Assembly (NCBI GenBank): GCA_963978545.1
Contig: OZ021730.1
Location: 14,267,796 to 14,331,795, forward strand
Direction of reading: 5' to 3'
Length of the DNA: 64,000 nt
Source of the DNA: Linyphia triangularis
Taxonomy: Eukaryota > Arthropoda > Arachnida > Araneae > Linyphiidae
Position numbers and translations under genes: made by a program. Below, piece after piece: positions 53,450 to 62,272 of this stretch (its first letter is position 1; each line of letters begins with the position of its first letter). Under the pieces are notes generated by a model. That model did not search any database and was not told where the DNA came from. It worked only from the letters and a program-made list of their open reading frames with translations.

Positions 53450-53638
53450 TATGCAGAGAGGAGCGAGCATAGACGTCCTTCCAACTCTGGGCACCGACTG
53501 AGCATTTGGGTCAGAGTCCTCTGTCAGTCGAAGGTCCCGGTGTCAACATTCAAAAGTTGCGTCGAAGGAGCAAGTTGAAAGACGTCCTTCCAAGTCAGGG
53601 TCTGGGCACTGAATGAGCTACCGACAGAATTTGAGTTA

Positions 53639-53684
<46 letters not shown>

Positions 53685-53855
53685 TTTTTTTTTTTTTTAC
53701 CTTACTATGGTTTTGACTGCAAACTTTTTTATTTTTACAAAGACCTCTAGCGCCAGAATTTTTTTTCTCGTCTTAGAATATTTTTTTTTCTCGTCTTAGA
53801 ATATTTTTTTCTCGTCTCAGAATTTTTTTTCTCGTCTCAGAATGTGTCCTGCAGG
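53450..53855. repeat. promoter/leader-type repeat module, right copy
   Basis: Same order as at 51990-52390: leader, TATATATA at about 53638, A-tract then T-tract (53647-53698), ctagcgccagaatt, and ctcgtctt/ctcagaa repeats, ending at tgtcctg. Confidence 0.7.
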
Positions 53856-54006
53856 GTTGTAGATATTACTATAAACTTTTTTTTATTTTTAACAAGACCT
53901 CCAGAATTGTTTTTTCTTCTCGAATTGTCAATACTTTTATTTTTTTTTAAAAAATTTACAATGTTAAATTATTGTTCCTGGAGACATTTAATTTACATCA
54001 CTTTAT

Positions 54007-54654
54007 TCACTCTTCCTTTACGTCGGTGCTGGGTAGGGTGTCCTCTTCTACAATCACCAACGGGTGTTCTGCCAAAGAGTCCTCTTCCATACCGGAAGAT
54101 ATCATCAATTTCCGTCCGTCGCCCGTATTCAAAAACACCTCGTGGGTTACCCATTTCACTCGTATGGAGAAATCGGTATACTCTTCGTTTGCCACCGGCA
54201 CGCTGAAGGACTGGATCCTCTCGTAAAACTCCATTGTTTTCACAGTGAGATCAGCCACGACAGTTTGTACCGGTACGCCTTCCTCGTGCAACCACATCTC
54301 GGTGGCCCTATTCGGATTGGTATCCATCGAAACGTGGGGGACTTGTACGAGGCCGTTGTGCCACACGGTCTCTATCCGCTCTGCCAGCACGTGACTTTTA
54401 TTGAGCCGGGTACAGACTAAATGCATCATTTCTGGAAACGTGAGAAGCACCTGCTTGGGATACGAGCACGTTCCGGGAGGCGTGACTTGCGAGACGGTGC
54501 GTCGGGTGCCAAACTTGCGAGCAAATCCAGAGGGAGCTTTGTAAGCCATGCATCGACCCACGTCACTCGCTCTCCAATAGACTTGGGCGTCTTGGCCGAT
54601 AAGACCTGTCAGAGTCATGGGATCGTTGTTGTAAATCTGGAGTTTGAACCACAT
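54007..54654 (-). CDS. BRO-N-like viral protein
   Basis: 215 residues starting MWFKLQIYNNDPMTLTG. The segment from 20 to about 95, QVYWRASDVGRCMAYKAP...VLLTFPEMMHLVCTRLN...AERIETVW, has the order of a BRO-N domain: hydrophobic W/F-x-A-x-DV, a GY-like turn, a hydrophobic strand and a final helix ending in W. BRO proteins are DNA-binding proteins common in baculoviruses and other large DNA viruses. The C-terminal half is beta-rich and ends in an acidic tail (EEDTLPSTDVKEE). The promoter TATATATAC lies about 75 nt upstream. It is intact. The BRO-N call is a pattern match by eye. Confidence 0.55.
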   Translation of the reverse strand: MWFKLQIYNNDPMTLTGLIGQDAQVYWRASDVGRCMAYKAPSGFARKFGTRRTVSQVTPPGTCSYPKQVLLTFPEMMHLVCTRLNKSHVLAERIETVWHNGLVQVPHVSMDTNPNRATEMWLHEEGVPVQTVVADLTVKTMEFYERIQSFSVPVANEEYTDFSIRVKWVTHEVFLNTGDGRKLMISSGMEEDSLAEHPLVIVEEDTLPSTDVKEE

Positions 54655-54728
54655 GATGAAGATTTTTTGGCGGCAGGAATCTCGGAGCGGTTGGCAGTCG
54701 GGAAGAGTGTTTCCTCTTGACTGGGGTC

Positions 54729-54740
54729 GTATATATACCC
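54729..54740 (-). promoter_or_regulatory. TATA promoter of the BRO-N-like gene
   Basis: GGGTATATATACGACCCC on the minus strand (54725-54741), matching the TATATATACAACCC core of the genes at 57-63 kb. A short T9 run lies further upstream, at 54770-54780. Confidence 0.6.
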
Positions 54741-54819
54741 TGTCTCGAGAATGGTCGAGATGGGAAAAAAAATTTTTTTTATAGAAGAAGGGCGCTACTG
54801 GAAAACCATCTTGTACGGC

Positions 54820-55170
54820 AACAGGTACGATAGGTCTCGGTAGGAAGAAGCTTTAAATTCACGTCGGTATTGGAGAGCACGCAGACGTCTTTCCAAGTCG
54901 GGGTCTGGGCACGGACTGAGTATCCCACAGGATTTGGGTTATATATATATATATCAGAAGAAGAAAAAAAAAAAAAAAAAAAAAAAAATGAGATGGGTTG
55001 TTTGAGAAACAATGTCTCGAGAAAGACTACGATGGGAAATGTAACCCAGTTTTTATCGTAGAAGGGAATGTAGCTACTGGATAAGTATCTTGTAAAGTCC
55101 CGGCAATAAGTACGGCAGGTCTCGGCAGAATGAAGCTTGGAATCCACGTCGGCATTAGCAAGTATCTAGA
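54820..55170 (-). repeat. decayed promoter/leader unit without a gene
   Basis: Read on the minus strand: GACGTGGATTCCAAGCTTC, then TTCTGCCGAGACCTGCCGTA and GCCGGGACTTTACAAGAT, which match the leader of the gene at 62531 (ATTTTCTGCCGAGACCTATC, GCCGGGACTTTACAAAAT). They are followed by a T-tract (54960-54986) and TATATATATATAACCC. No coding sequence follows the leader. Confidence 0.6.
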
Positions 55171-55189
55171 CGTCCTTCCAAGTCGGGGT

Positions 55190-55315
55190 CTGATCACCGA
55201 CTGAGTACCCGCAGGATTTGGGTAGTATATATAGTGTTAAAAAAAAAAAAAAAAAAAAAAAAAATTTTTTTTTTTTTTTTTTTTTAACTATATATATATA
55301 ACCCAAATCCTATGG
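55190..55315. repeat. palindromic promoter pair around an A-tract/T-tract centre
   Basis: Two promoter units lie back to back: gatttgggtagtatatata on the left and tatatatataacccaaatcc on the right, separated by about 28 A followed by about 22 T (55236-55285). The two TATA boxes point away from the centre. Confidence 0.65.
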
Positions 55316-55370
55316 TATGATTCATTCCCATCCCAGATGTCAAGCCGGTCGGTCGCATGTTCCTCAGCTC

Positions 55371-55572
55371 CGGACTTTAACTTTTCTCCGGTATCGAAAA
55401 TTTTTCTAAGTGTTTGGGTCTGGACTTTAACTTTTCTCCGGTATCGAAAATTTTTCTAAGTGTTTGGGTCTGGACTTTAACTTTTCTCTGACATCAAAAA
55501 ATTTTTCTAAGTGTTTGGGTCTGGACTTTAACTTTTCTCCGGTATCGAAAATTTTTCTAAGTGTTTGGGTCG
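55371..55572. repeat. 50-bp tandem repeat
   Basis: About four copies of a unit containing ggactttaacttttctccgg and aatttttctaagtgtttggg. Confidence 0.85.
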
Positions 55573-55689
55573 GCAACCTGTCCGTCGAAGGTTCCGGCAT
55601 CAATATTTAAAAGTTGCATCGAAGGAGCAAGTTGAAAGACGTCCGTCCAAGTCAGGGTATGGGCACTGACTGAGCCAATCTCACGATTC

Positions 55690-55900
55690 GGGTTCTATAT
55701 ATACTTATCAACGCACATGCGCAGTTTGGTTGGTGCGTGGGTGGATATTGAGTATAAATACAACCGGTTCCTGCTGATGGCTCAGTCGGTGCCCGGACCC
55801 CGACCTGGACGGACCTCTCTCAGCTTGCTCCTACTGATGCTTGGACCCATGGTCGGACCCCCATGCTCGGACCCTTTGTCGGACCCCCCATGCCGGACGA
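55690..55900 (+). repeat. decayed leader unit
   Basis: It contains GACGGACCTCTCTCAGCTTG, resembling GACGGACCTCTACACACTTG in the leader of the gene at 62531, and a TATATATA box at about 55697. No gene follows before the minisatellite. Confidence 0.5.
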
Positions 55901-55905
55901 ATATT

Positions 55906-56862
55906 TTTTCAAAACTTAAAATTTTTCAAAACTTAAAATTTTTTAAAACTTAAAATTTTTCAAAACTTAAAATTTTTTCAAAACTTAAAATTTTTTAAAA
56001 CTTAGAATTTTTTCAAAACTTAAAATTTTTCAAAACTTAGAATTTTTTCAAAACTTAAAATTTTTCAAAACTTAAAATTTTTTCAAAACTTAAAATTTTT
56101 CAAAACTTAAAATTTTTTCAAAACTTAAAATTTTTCAAAACTTAAAATTTTTCAAAACTTAGAATTTTTTCAAAACTTAGAATTTTTTCAAAACTTAAAA
56201 TTTTTTAAAACTTAGAATTTTTTCAAAACTTAAAATTTTTCAAAACTTAAAATTTTTCAAAACTTAGAATTTTTTCAAAACTTAGAATTTTTTCAAAACT
56301 TAGAATTTTTTCAAAACTTAGAATTTTTTCAAAACTTAAAATTTTTCAAAGGAATTTTTTCAAAACTTAAAATTTTTCAAAGGAATTTTTTCAAAACTTA
56401 AAATTTTTCAAAACTTAAAATTTTTCAAAACTTAAAATTTTTCAAAACTTAAAATTTTTCAAAAAACTTAAAATTTTTCAAAACTTAAAATTTTTCAAAA
56501 CTTAAAATTTTTCAAAACTTAAAATTTTTCAAAACTTAAAATTTTTCAAAACTTAAAATTTTTCAAAACTTAAAATTTTTCAACTTAAAATTTTTCAAAA
56601 CTTAAAATTTTTCAAAACTTAAAATTTTTCAAAACTTAAAATTTTTCAAAACTTAAAATTTTTCAAAACTTAAAATTTTTCAAAACTTAAAATTTTTCAA
56701 AACTTAAAATTTTTCAAAACTTAAAATTTTTCAAAACTTAAAATTTTTCAAAACTTAAAATTTTTCAAAACTTAAAATTTTTCAAAACTTAAAATTTTTC
56801 AAAACTTAAAATTTTTCAAAACTTAAAATTTTTCAAAACTTAAAAAAATTTTCAAAACTTAA
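55906..56862. repeat. 17-bp AT-rich minisatellite, about 55 copies
   Basis: Unit caaaacttaaaattttt with 15-18 bp length variants, in one uninterrupted array. It ends at the T-tract of the promoter at 56866. It could act as an enhancer or origin-like region, or be neutral. Confidence 0.93.
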
Positions 56863-56865
<3 letters not shown>

Positions 56866-56893
<28 letters not shown>

Positions 56894-56915
56894 GAAAGGG
56901 ATATATATACAACCC
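56866..56915 (+). promoter_or_regulatory. T-tract/TATA promoter of the acidic repeat protein
   Basis: T28 (56866-56893), 7-nt spacer gaaaggg, then ATATATATACAACCC (56901-56915). The first ATG downstream is the gene start at 57067. Confidence 0.7.
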
Positions 56916-57066
56916 TGGCCACGAGGGTAAACCACTTGCTTCCCAGTGACCGACTCGAGCGGACGTATCCTATTTCTTCTCAAGCCCGACGGTAACTTCC
57001 TCATTCCTGCTGCCGAGGGTACTCTAACCCTTTCCGAAAATATACCTCCCCGACACCAGCTACGCC

Positions 57067-57480
57067 ATGTCGAGTACCCATCTAGTGCCCCACAACACCG
57101 TGTCCTCTGCAGAAATGACGTTAGAAGATTATCACAACATCATCGAATATCTGAACATGGTTGAGGAAGAACTGGAGAAGGCTTCTGCAGTTCAAAATCT
57201 ATCTAGAGAGAAGTGGTCTTCCGATACAGAGGGTGACGATGAATGGTCTGATGATGAGGATTATTCCCCATCTAAAAGGAGGAGATTTGAAGAAGAACCG
57301 ACCCTCTTTGAAGAGAAATCCTTTGAAGAAGAACCGATCCTCTTTGAAGAGAAATCCTTTGAAGAAGAACCGATCCTCTTTGAAAAGAAATCCTTTGAAG
57401 AAGAACCGACCCTCTTTGAAGAGGAACTCTTGGCGCTCTTTGAACAAGAATTCATGACCCTCAACGAGGAAACCCAGTGA
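57067..57480 (+). CDS. acidic protein with four 12-residue repeats
   Basis: 137 residues. The N-terminal part has a helix (EDYHNIIEYLNMVEEELEKA), then an acidic stretch (DTEGDDEWSDDEDYS), a basic PSKRRRF that may be a nuclear signal, and four repeats of FEEEPTLFEEKS type (36 bp each, residues about 72-120). The tail ELLALFEQEFMTLNEE is acidic with spaced Phe/Leu, like an activation domain. ATG 57067 is the first after the promoter. AATAAA at 57503-57508 follows the stop by about 22 nt, unlike the hairpin ends of the 46-51 kb genes. A role as a transcription regulator is inference; no family is recognised. Confidence 0.7.
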   Translation: MSSTHLVPHNTVSSAEMTLEDYHNIIEYLNMVEEELEKASAVQNLSREKWSSDTEGDDEWSDDEDYSPSKRRRFEEEPTLFEEKSFEEEPILFEEKSFEEEPILFEKKSFEEEPTLFEEELLALFEQEFMTLNEETQ

Positions 57481-57502
57481 ACTTTCACAATTTTTAGTTT
57501 GT

Positions 57503-57512
57503 AATAAATAAA
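57503..57512 (+). terminator. polyadenylation signal of the acidic repeat gene
   Basis: Overlapping AATAAATAAA, 23-32 nt after the stop codon. Confidence 0.6.
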
Positions 57513-58190
57513 ATTTATATTTTAACTGACTCTTGCATTTTTTTTACTTAAACATTTATCGTGGTAAGATACAATTTGACTTAGAGACCTCGTCGAGAAC
57601 CTCTTGAAAGTCCATCAACTAGTTTTATAAAATTATATCTTGATTTTGGACATTGCTGTTGTGCAAGTTTACGGAATTTGGATCTTTTTGAAATAATATT
57701 TCCAATTGACGTAATTTTTTTAGACTATAATTTCTTTTTTGCACTCTCAAGGCAATGTAAGCATACTAAGACGGATCGCTTCCAGTAATCCAAATATAAT
57801 TTGACAGGGAACACACGTACCTCCTCAACCTTTACGTTAAATATAAATTTTTACTCACCATTCAAACATTAAACGCTCCATGTAGTATTTAAAATTAAGT
57901 ACTTTTAAGTTAATTTTTTTAACCCCTTTTCCCTGGGATAAAAAATCCCAAGCTCCTTGACAAATTTTACCTCTCGTTGCCCATCGAGAGTGCTTCAATT
58001 TCAATCAGTCCAAGTATATTTATGAAATCGATAGGGTCTTTATTGGTTCAAAAATATCAATTTTTACACATTACGCCAAGCGTCACCAACATTACTTAAA
58101 AAAAATTGAGTATTTCAGTTTGAAACCCCCGGCTCATTTTTGAGTTGGGCAGGCTGCCTAAGGAAGAACTATTGTATCGTTACCCCTTCC
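57513..58190. other. spacer, no supported gene
   Basis: Moderately AT-rich; no frame, repeat or promoter module recognised. Confidence 0.45.
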
Positions 58191-58194
58191 CTCG

Positions 58195-58500
58195 TGCTTA
58201 ACCGAACTACATCACCTCTAAGGCTTCGTCCAGAGGATGCTTTGACCACGTTCCCGCACATCTTGGCCAACCCCGTTTGTTGATCCATTCCATCCAGACC
58301 ATTCGCAAAGAGTGGTACTTGATGTAGGGAAACCTGAGGTGGCAACTTTTAACCATTTCTGAGCTTCGACACATCCCGTGAGACCTTGCTCAGAGCAAAC
58401 CCCTTCTGGAAGAATGATGTCTGTCCGTCCAGAGAGTAACCATTCGGGTAAAGTGAAAATCGACGTAGGGAATCGTGGGTCGCAGGAAATGATTGAATGA
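58195..58500 (-). pseudogene. possible decayed viral gene fragment
   Basis: A minus-strand frame contains LRFPYIKYHSLRMVWMEW and RGWPRCAGTWSKHPLDEAL and ends at a stop near 58198. Its composition and codon use resemble the intact island genes. Stops and a frame change near 58390 break it, and a SINE interrupts its upstream side. No family is recognised; it may be chance. Confidence 0.3.
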
Positions 58501-58504
58501 GGGT

Positions 58505-58676
58505 AGGTTGGTTGTATTCAGATTATCTGGCACCGTCAGCAACACGCGCCGAAACATTTCATCATTTAACAAACCAAGATTTATTTACAAACACCCATGC
58601 CTAACACGGGACTCGAACCCGCAACCTCGAGGTCTAGAAGCCAGCACGCTAACCACTATACCGTTTGGTCGGCTTA
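58505..58676 (-). repeat. tRNA-derived SINE, copy E, inside the viral-like island
   Basis: Minus-strand SINE with head, B box (GGACTCGAACC on the plus strand) and tail; it lacks about 12 bp in the tail region (GAGGGCTATAAT is missing). A short duplication, aatgagggt, lies at 58496-58504 and 58678-58686. It shows that the island resides in host chromosomal DNA. Confidence 0.88.
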
Positions 58677-58689
58677 AATGAGGGTCGTG

Positions 58690-59170
58690 GGAGGTTGAAA
58701 CGAAACCAACCTTGTTCAGTCGAGAAATGAATGGAAAACATAGATTTTTAATGCAGAAAATTTAGAGAGTCTAAAGCCTTTGTTTCGTCAGATTCCATGG
58801 AGAGTCAGAAACAGGTTCCAGAAACGTTTCTCGAGATGGTATTGTAGCAAGTATTCACCATGGGAGGAGGGTAGCGGGTCAAGGAAATGATGAGATAATA
58901 GGAATGAAGGACAAAAAAATCACTGAGAGTGGATAGTTTGGAACGAAACCAATCTTGGTCCAGTCGAGAAAGGGATTGGAAGAAGGGTTTTTTTAATGTC
59001 GAAACGAATTTTGATCATTTTTTTCAAATATTTCATGTTGAAACGCTTAAAATGATCAGTTTTCGTGGAGATAATGTCTCTGAAATAGGTTCCTGGAAGA
59101 TTTCCCAAAATAACCATGCAAATGTACACCGGGTTAGGAGGGACCTGGCAGCGAGGTCTCGGAAATAATA
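58690..59170. repeat. diverged direct repeat of about 235 bp
   Basis: gaaacgaaaccaaccttgtt...cagtcgagaaa at about 58696 recurs as gaacgaaaccaatcttggtc...cagtcgagaaa at about 58940, with further similarity (gtctctgaaataggttcc-like bases) downstream. Confidence 0.5.
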
Positions 59171-59347
59171 AGAAAAAAGAAATGAAGAAAAAGTTACAAG
59201 CACATATCTGATATAGGGTGGGTTCAACAATTCGGGCAACATTTTCCAACAACTAAAAATACCGATTACCCACCGAATATTGAATTTTAGTTCCTAAATA
59301 TTATACTTTGAGTCTCTTTTTTTGTAATTTTTTTAAAAAAAGACGTC

Positions 59348-59446
59348 TATTCGTAAAAAACTAAAAAAACAAAAAGATAAGACCAGAAACCTCGCGTAGC
59401 GAGGTTTCTGGTCTTATCTTTTTGTTTTTTTAGTTTTTTACGAATA
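59348..59446. repeat. 99-bp perfect hairpin
   Basis: Two 48-bp arms with a 3-nt GTA loop at 59396-59398; the inner stem is GACCAGAAACCTCGC. The outer arm is A/T-rich (ttcgtaaaaaactaaaaaaa). It lies between the decayed region and the next promoter. Function unknown. Confidence 0.92.
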
Positions 59447-59650
59447 AATAATAATAAAATAAAAATGATAATAATAAAATAAAAATGATAATAATAATAA
59501 AATAAAAATGATAATAATAAAATAAAAATGATAGTAATAAAATAAAAATGATAATAATAAAATAAAAATGATAATAAGAAAATAAAAATGATAATAATAA
59601 AATAAAAATGATAAAAATAATAATAAAATAATAAAATAACAATAGTAATA
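59447..59650. repeat. AATAAAAATGAT-type microsatellite
   Basis: About ten copies of a roughly 20-bp unit, ataataaaataaaaatgat, directly adjoining the hairpin. Frames read from its complement (Phe/Ile/Tyr-rich) are artefacts. Confidence 0.9.
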
Positions 59651-59682
59651 AAATAGATTCCATGGTTTGGATAGTCTCATGG

Positions 59683-59730
59683 TTTTTTTTTTTTTTTTTT
59701 TTTTTTTTTCTGGGGTATATATACAACCCC
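59683..59730 (+). promoter_or_regulatory. T-tract/TATA promoter of the long zinc-finger/coiled-coil gene
   Basis: T27 (59683-59709), 6-nt spacer ctgggg, then TATATATACAACCCC (59716-59730). Confidence 0.7.
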
Positions 59731-59978
59731 GAATTATGAGCTCGTCTCAGTTCCTCACCAGACGCCAACGGTGACGGACCTCCTCTGCCGCGCAAACTAT
59801 TTCCATTTTTATACCTTCAGTACCCAACAGTACCGGTGTGACGCCTTTGGTTCTTTTACACCTTGTTTTAAATTCTTCGACCGCAGATTCTTCTGCCGTG
59901 TATGTACCTTACCGTGGCCCTTCTTGCGGCCCTCAACATTCGCCCCCCCCAGTTATCCGTGTTTCTTCTTCTAGAGTC

Positions 59979-61979
59979 ATGGTAATCAACCAATCATATC
60001 ACAATTTTAAAAAGACCTGTACACGTTGGGCTGCGAAACGTTTCGATTGTCCTCAGTGCTTTACAAACCTATCGTTTGCCGAGTTTGACGCTCACGTTCG
60101 CGAAAACCACGGCATCCGACTCCAAACTCAATGCCCCTATTGTTTCGGAGCTTTTGCATGGAATCGAGGACAAACGTGTAGCGAAAGGGTCAACAAGCAT
60201 CGTATAACGTGTATGAAATCCATTCTCGAAGAATACGATACCATTCTCAGATGGGAAGACCAACAACAACAGCAGCAGGTGCCTCTGGAACCCTGCGAAC
60301 CTTGTCAAGAATGTTATGGTTCGTTGGAGGAGGCTCGCAACATGGGTGGTCGTACCTTTCATAAACATTGGGGTGGTTTCTATCGTGACTTTGGGAACGA
60401 ACCTGAATATATTCGCCACCCTGACCACGTGGTGTTTACCGAAGAGAGTGGACTCGGAGATTCTGTGTATTCCATCGTCCGTCATTTCCAAGAGCACACC
60501 CACAAATGGTATCATTTGATGGTCAAGTCGAATGCTTGGCCTGCCTTTACCAAAGCAATGTTGGGTTTAGAAGATGTATTTTTTCTCCCCTACTGGTGCT
60601 TGTGTGATGGATTGCTGTCGACGAGTGGCGAAAAGGTACATCATCGACACATGATAGTGGTGGCGGGGAAAACGAGTGGTTTCATCAAGGCGTGGGTGAA
60701 TAGGGTACGTATCCGCGGTCAAATTTCCAAATTATTGACACCGATCGAGAGTCCCCTTCATTTGATCAACGTGCTCAATTACGTGAGTAATCCCAAGGCC
60801 ACTTGCAACGGGACCGTAGACCTTGGGAGGGGACGACCTGGCGCCCATTATTGGATAAAACGGCAAATGTATCCTCATGCGCGAATTGCCATGGCGTGCC
60901 TGTTTGAAAACGGTATGGTGCAATTGATGAATCGGATGGTGCGGGACAGGGATCCGAGTCAGTTTCATATGTTTGTGAAAGCTCGGAGAGATGGTAATCG
61001 CAAATGGGTGGTCGAACGCTTTCGGATCCCGCTAAAAATCCGCAATTGCGTTCTCCCTTTGGCTGGCACCATGGCCCCCTCCCGCATCGTGAAGGAAAAC
61101 GAAGAGTGTCCCGAGGCTTTTTTGTGGTTGGGAAAAGACAAGTTGTTGTTGGAGAATGCACCTGCTCTCGAGAACGTGTCTAAACAAGAGTGGTTTCGGT
61201 ATCAGATGGAAAAGGGAAATTGTTTTTTGAACGCGATGGATTTGACGGAATATACTCTTCAGAAATCTCACGTCAAGACGTATAACGCGATTCGAAAAGC
61301 TATTGAGCCTTTGAAATTGGAGGTGGAGGGAAGGGATGCGTCCATGGCGAGGGAGAGACGTCAGCAAAGTGAAATGTTGCAGAGTACCATGGCAGAGTTG
61401 CAAGAGGTCAAGCATCAACTGGGGGTGGAAAAAGCTTCGAGGGCACGGGAAAGACGACAACACGAGGACATTTTAAAAAATGCCATGGCAGAGTTGGAAG
61501 AGACCAAGCATCAACTGGGGTTGGAAAAGCGACGAGTTCGGCAATTGACTGACGAGATTACAACTATGAAAAAGGAAATGGAAGAATTGCGAGGGGAGGT
61601 CCGAATCTTGAAGTTGACGGACGAAATGTCGAGAATGAGGGCAGAGTACGAGGCTAAGATTGCCAAGATGACGGAAGAAACGTCAAAGATGCGAGCAGAG
61701 TATGAAACTCAAATATCCGACTTGAAGGAAGAAATGAACGGGTACAAAGATCAAATTACAAAATTAAAGGAAGAGAATGCAAACATGAAGGCAGGGTACG
61801 AAGACCAAATCAGAAAAATGAAAGCCGAAGATCAAATCATAAAAATGAAACAAGAACACAAAGATGAAATTGTAAAGATTAAACAAGAACACAAGGACGA
61901 GATTGCAAAATTGAAGCAAGAACACAAAGAGGAGATTGTAAGAAAATCAAAAATTGTAATTACTCGCATAAGAGATTAG
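59979..61979 (+). CDS. zinc-finger, His-x-His and coiled-coil protein (viral paralogue 1)
   Basis: The start is taken at 59979 (MVINQSYHNFKKTC) because its paralogue at 62531 begins the same way; 666 residues. There is a C2H2 finger at about 24-44 (CPQC...H...H), then a C2HC-like finger (CPYC...C...H...C). The central domain (about 130-420) contains WYHLMVKSNAW, VHHRHMIVVAG (V220-H224) and LINVLNYVSNP (Y268), whose order recalls HUH endonucleases, plus HYWI and MYPHARIAMACLFENG. The last about 230 residues form a long coiled coil rich in Glu and Lys. The leader of about 250 nt contains short upstream ATGs. It is intact. I do not recognise the family; the HUH idea is a hypothesis. Confidence 0.75.
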   Translation: MVINQSYHNFKKTCTRWAAKRFDCPQCFTNLSFAEFDAHVRENHGIRLQTQCPYCFGAFAWNRGQTCSERVNKHRITCMKSILEEYDTILRWEDQQQQQQVPLEPCEPCQECYGSLEEARNMGGRTFHKHWGGFYRDFGNEPEYIRHPDHVVFTEESGLGDSVYSIVRHFQEHTHKWYHLMVKSNAWPAFTKAMLGLEDVFFLPYWCLCDGLLSTSGEKVHHRHMIVVAGKTSGFIKAWVNRVRIRGQISKLLTPIESPLHLINVLNYVSNPKATCNGTVDLGRGRPGAHYWIKRQMYPHARIAMACLFENGMVQLMNRMVRDRDPSQFHMFVKARRDGNRKWVVERFRIPLKIRNCVLPLAGTMAPSRIVKENEECPEAFLWLGKDKLLLENAPALENVSKQEWFRYQMEKGNCFLNAMDLTEYTLQKSHVKTYNAIRKAIEPLKLEVEGRDASMARERRQQSEMLQSTMAELQEVKHQLGVEKASRARERRQHEDILKNAMAELEETKHQLGLEKRRVRQLTDEITTMKKEMEELRGEVRILKLTDEMSRMRAEYEAKIAKMTEETSKMRAEYETQISDLKEEMNGYKDQITKLKEENANMKAGYEDQIRKMKAEDQIIKMKQEHKDEIVKIKQEHKDEIAKLKQEHKEEIVRKSKIVITRIRD

Positions 61980-62047
61980 GATAAAGGAAGATGAAAGGAA
62001 AAGATCAAAAATTGTAATTACAAATACTGTGGATAGCCAACGACAGG

Positions 62048-62072
62048 TTTCGGGTTGTATATATACTCAGGT
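62048..62072 (-). promoter_or_regulatory. antisense TATA module between the two paralogues
   Basis: On the minus strand TATATATACAACCCGAAACC reproduces the promoter core without a T-tract, pointing back into the 3' end of the upstream gene. No gene for it is visible; it is probably a decayed unit. Confidence 0.45.
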
Positions 62073-62217
62073 TTTGGTACATGACTTTTTTTGACATTTA
62101 CAAATACCTCCAGAGCCAGAAATGGTCACTGTCGACTTTACCCATATTTTTTTACTGACTGTGATATAGCACAGAAGTATTTGACACATATAAATATATT
62201 AATATATTAATATATTA

Positions 62218-62232
<15 letters not shown>

Positions 62233-62250
<18 letters not shown>

Positions 62251-62272
62251 TTGCCAACTATAAATACAACCC
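62233..62272 (+). promoter_or_regulatory. T-tract/TATA promoter of viral paralogue 2
   Basis: T20 (62233-62252), 6-nt spacer gccaac, then TATAAATACAACCC (62259-62272). The leader to the ATG is about 260 nt. Confidence 0.7.

Noticed and set aside
54779..55147. 122-residue minus-strand protein with a poly-Phe run
   Set aside because: It runs through a decayed leader and the T-tract of a promoter unit; the Phe run is the homopolymer.
55906..56862. CRISPR-like array
   Set aside because: The 17-bp unit repeats without unique spacers; it is a minisatellite.
57199..57488. Antisense and +1 frames opposite the acidic repeat gene
   Set aside because: The 36-bp repeat keeps several frames open; only the 57067 frame has the promoter-proximal first ATG and a sensible composition.
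59430..59795. Tyr/Phe/Ile-rich membrane-like protein
   Set aside because: It is the complement of the AATAAAAATGAT microsatellite.
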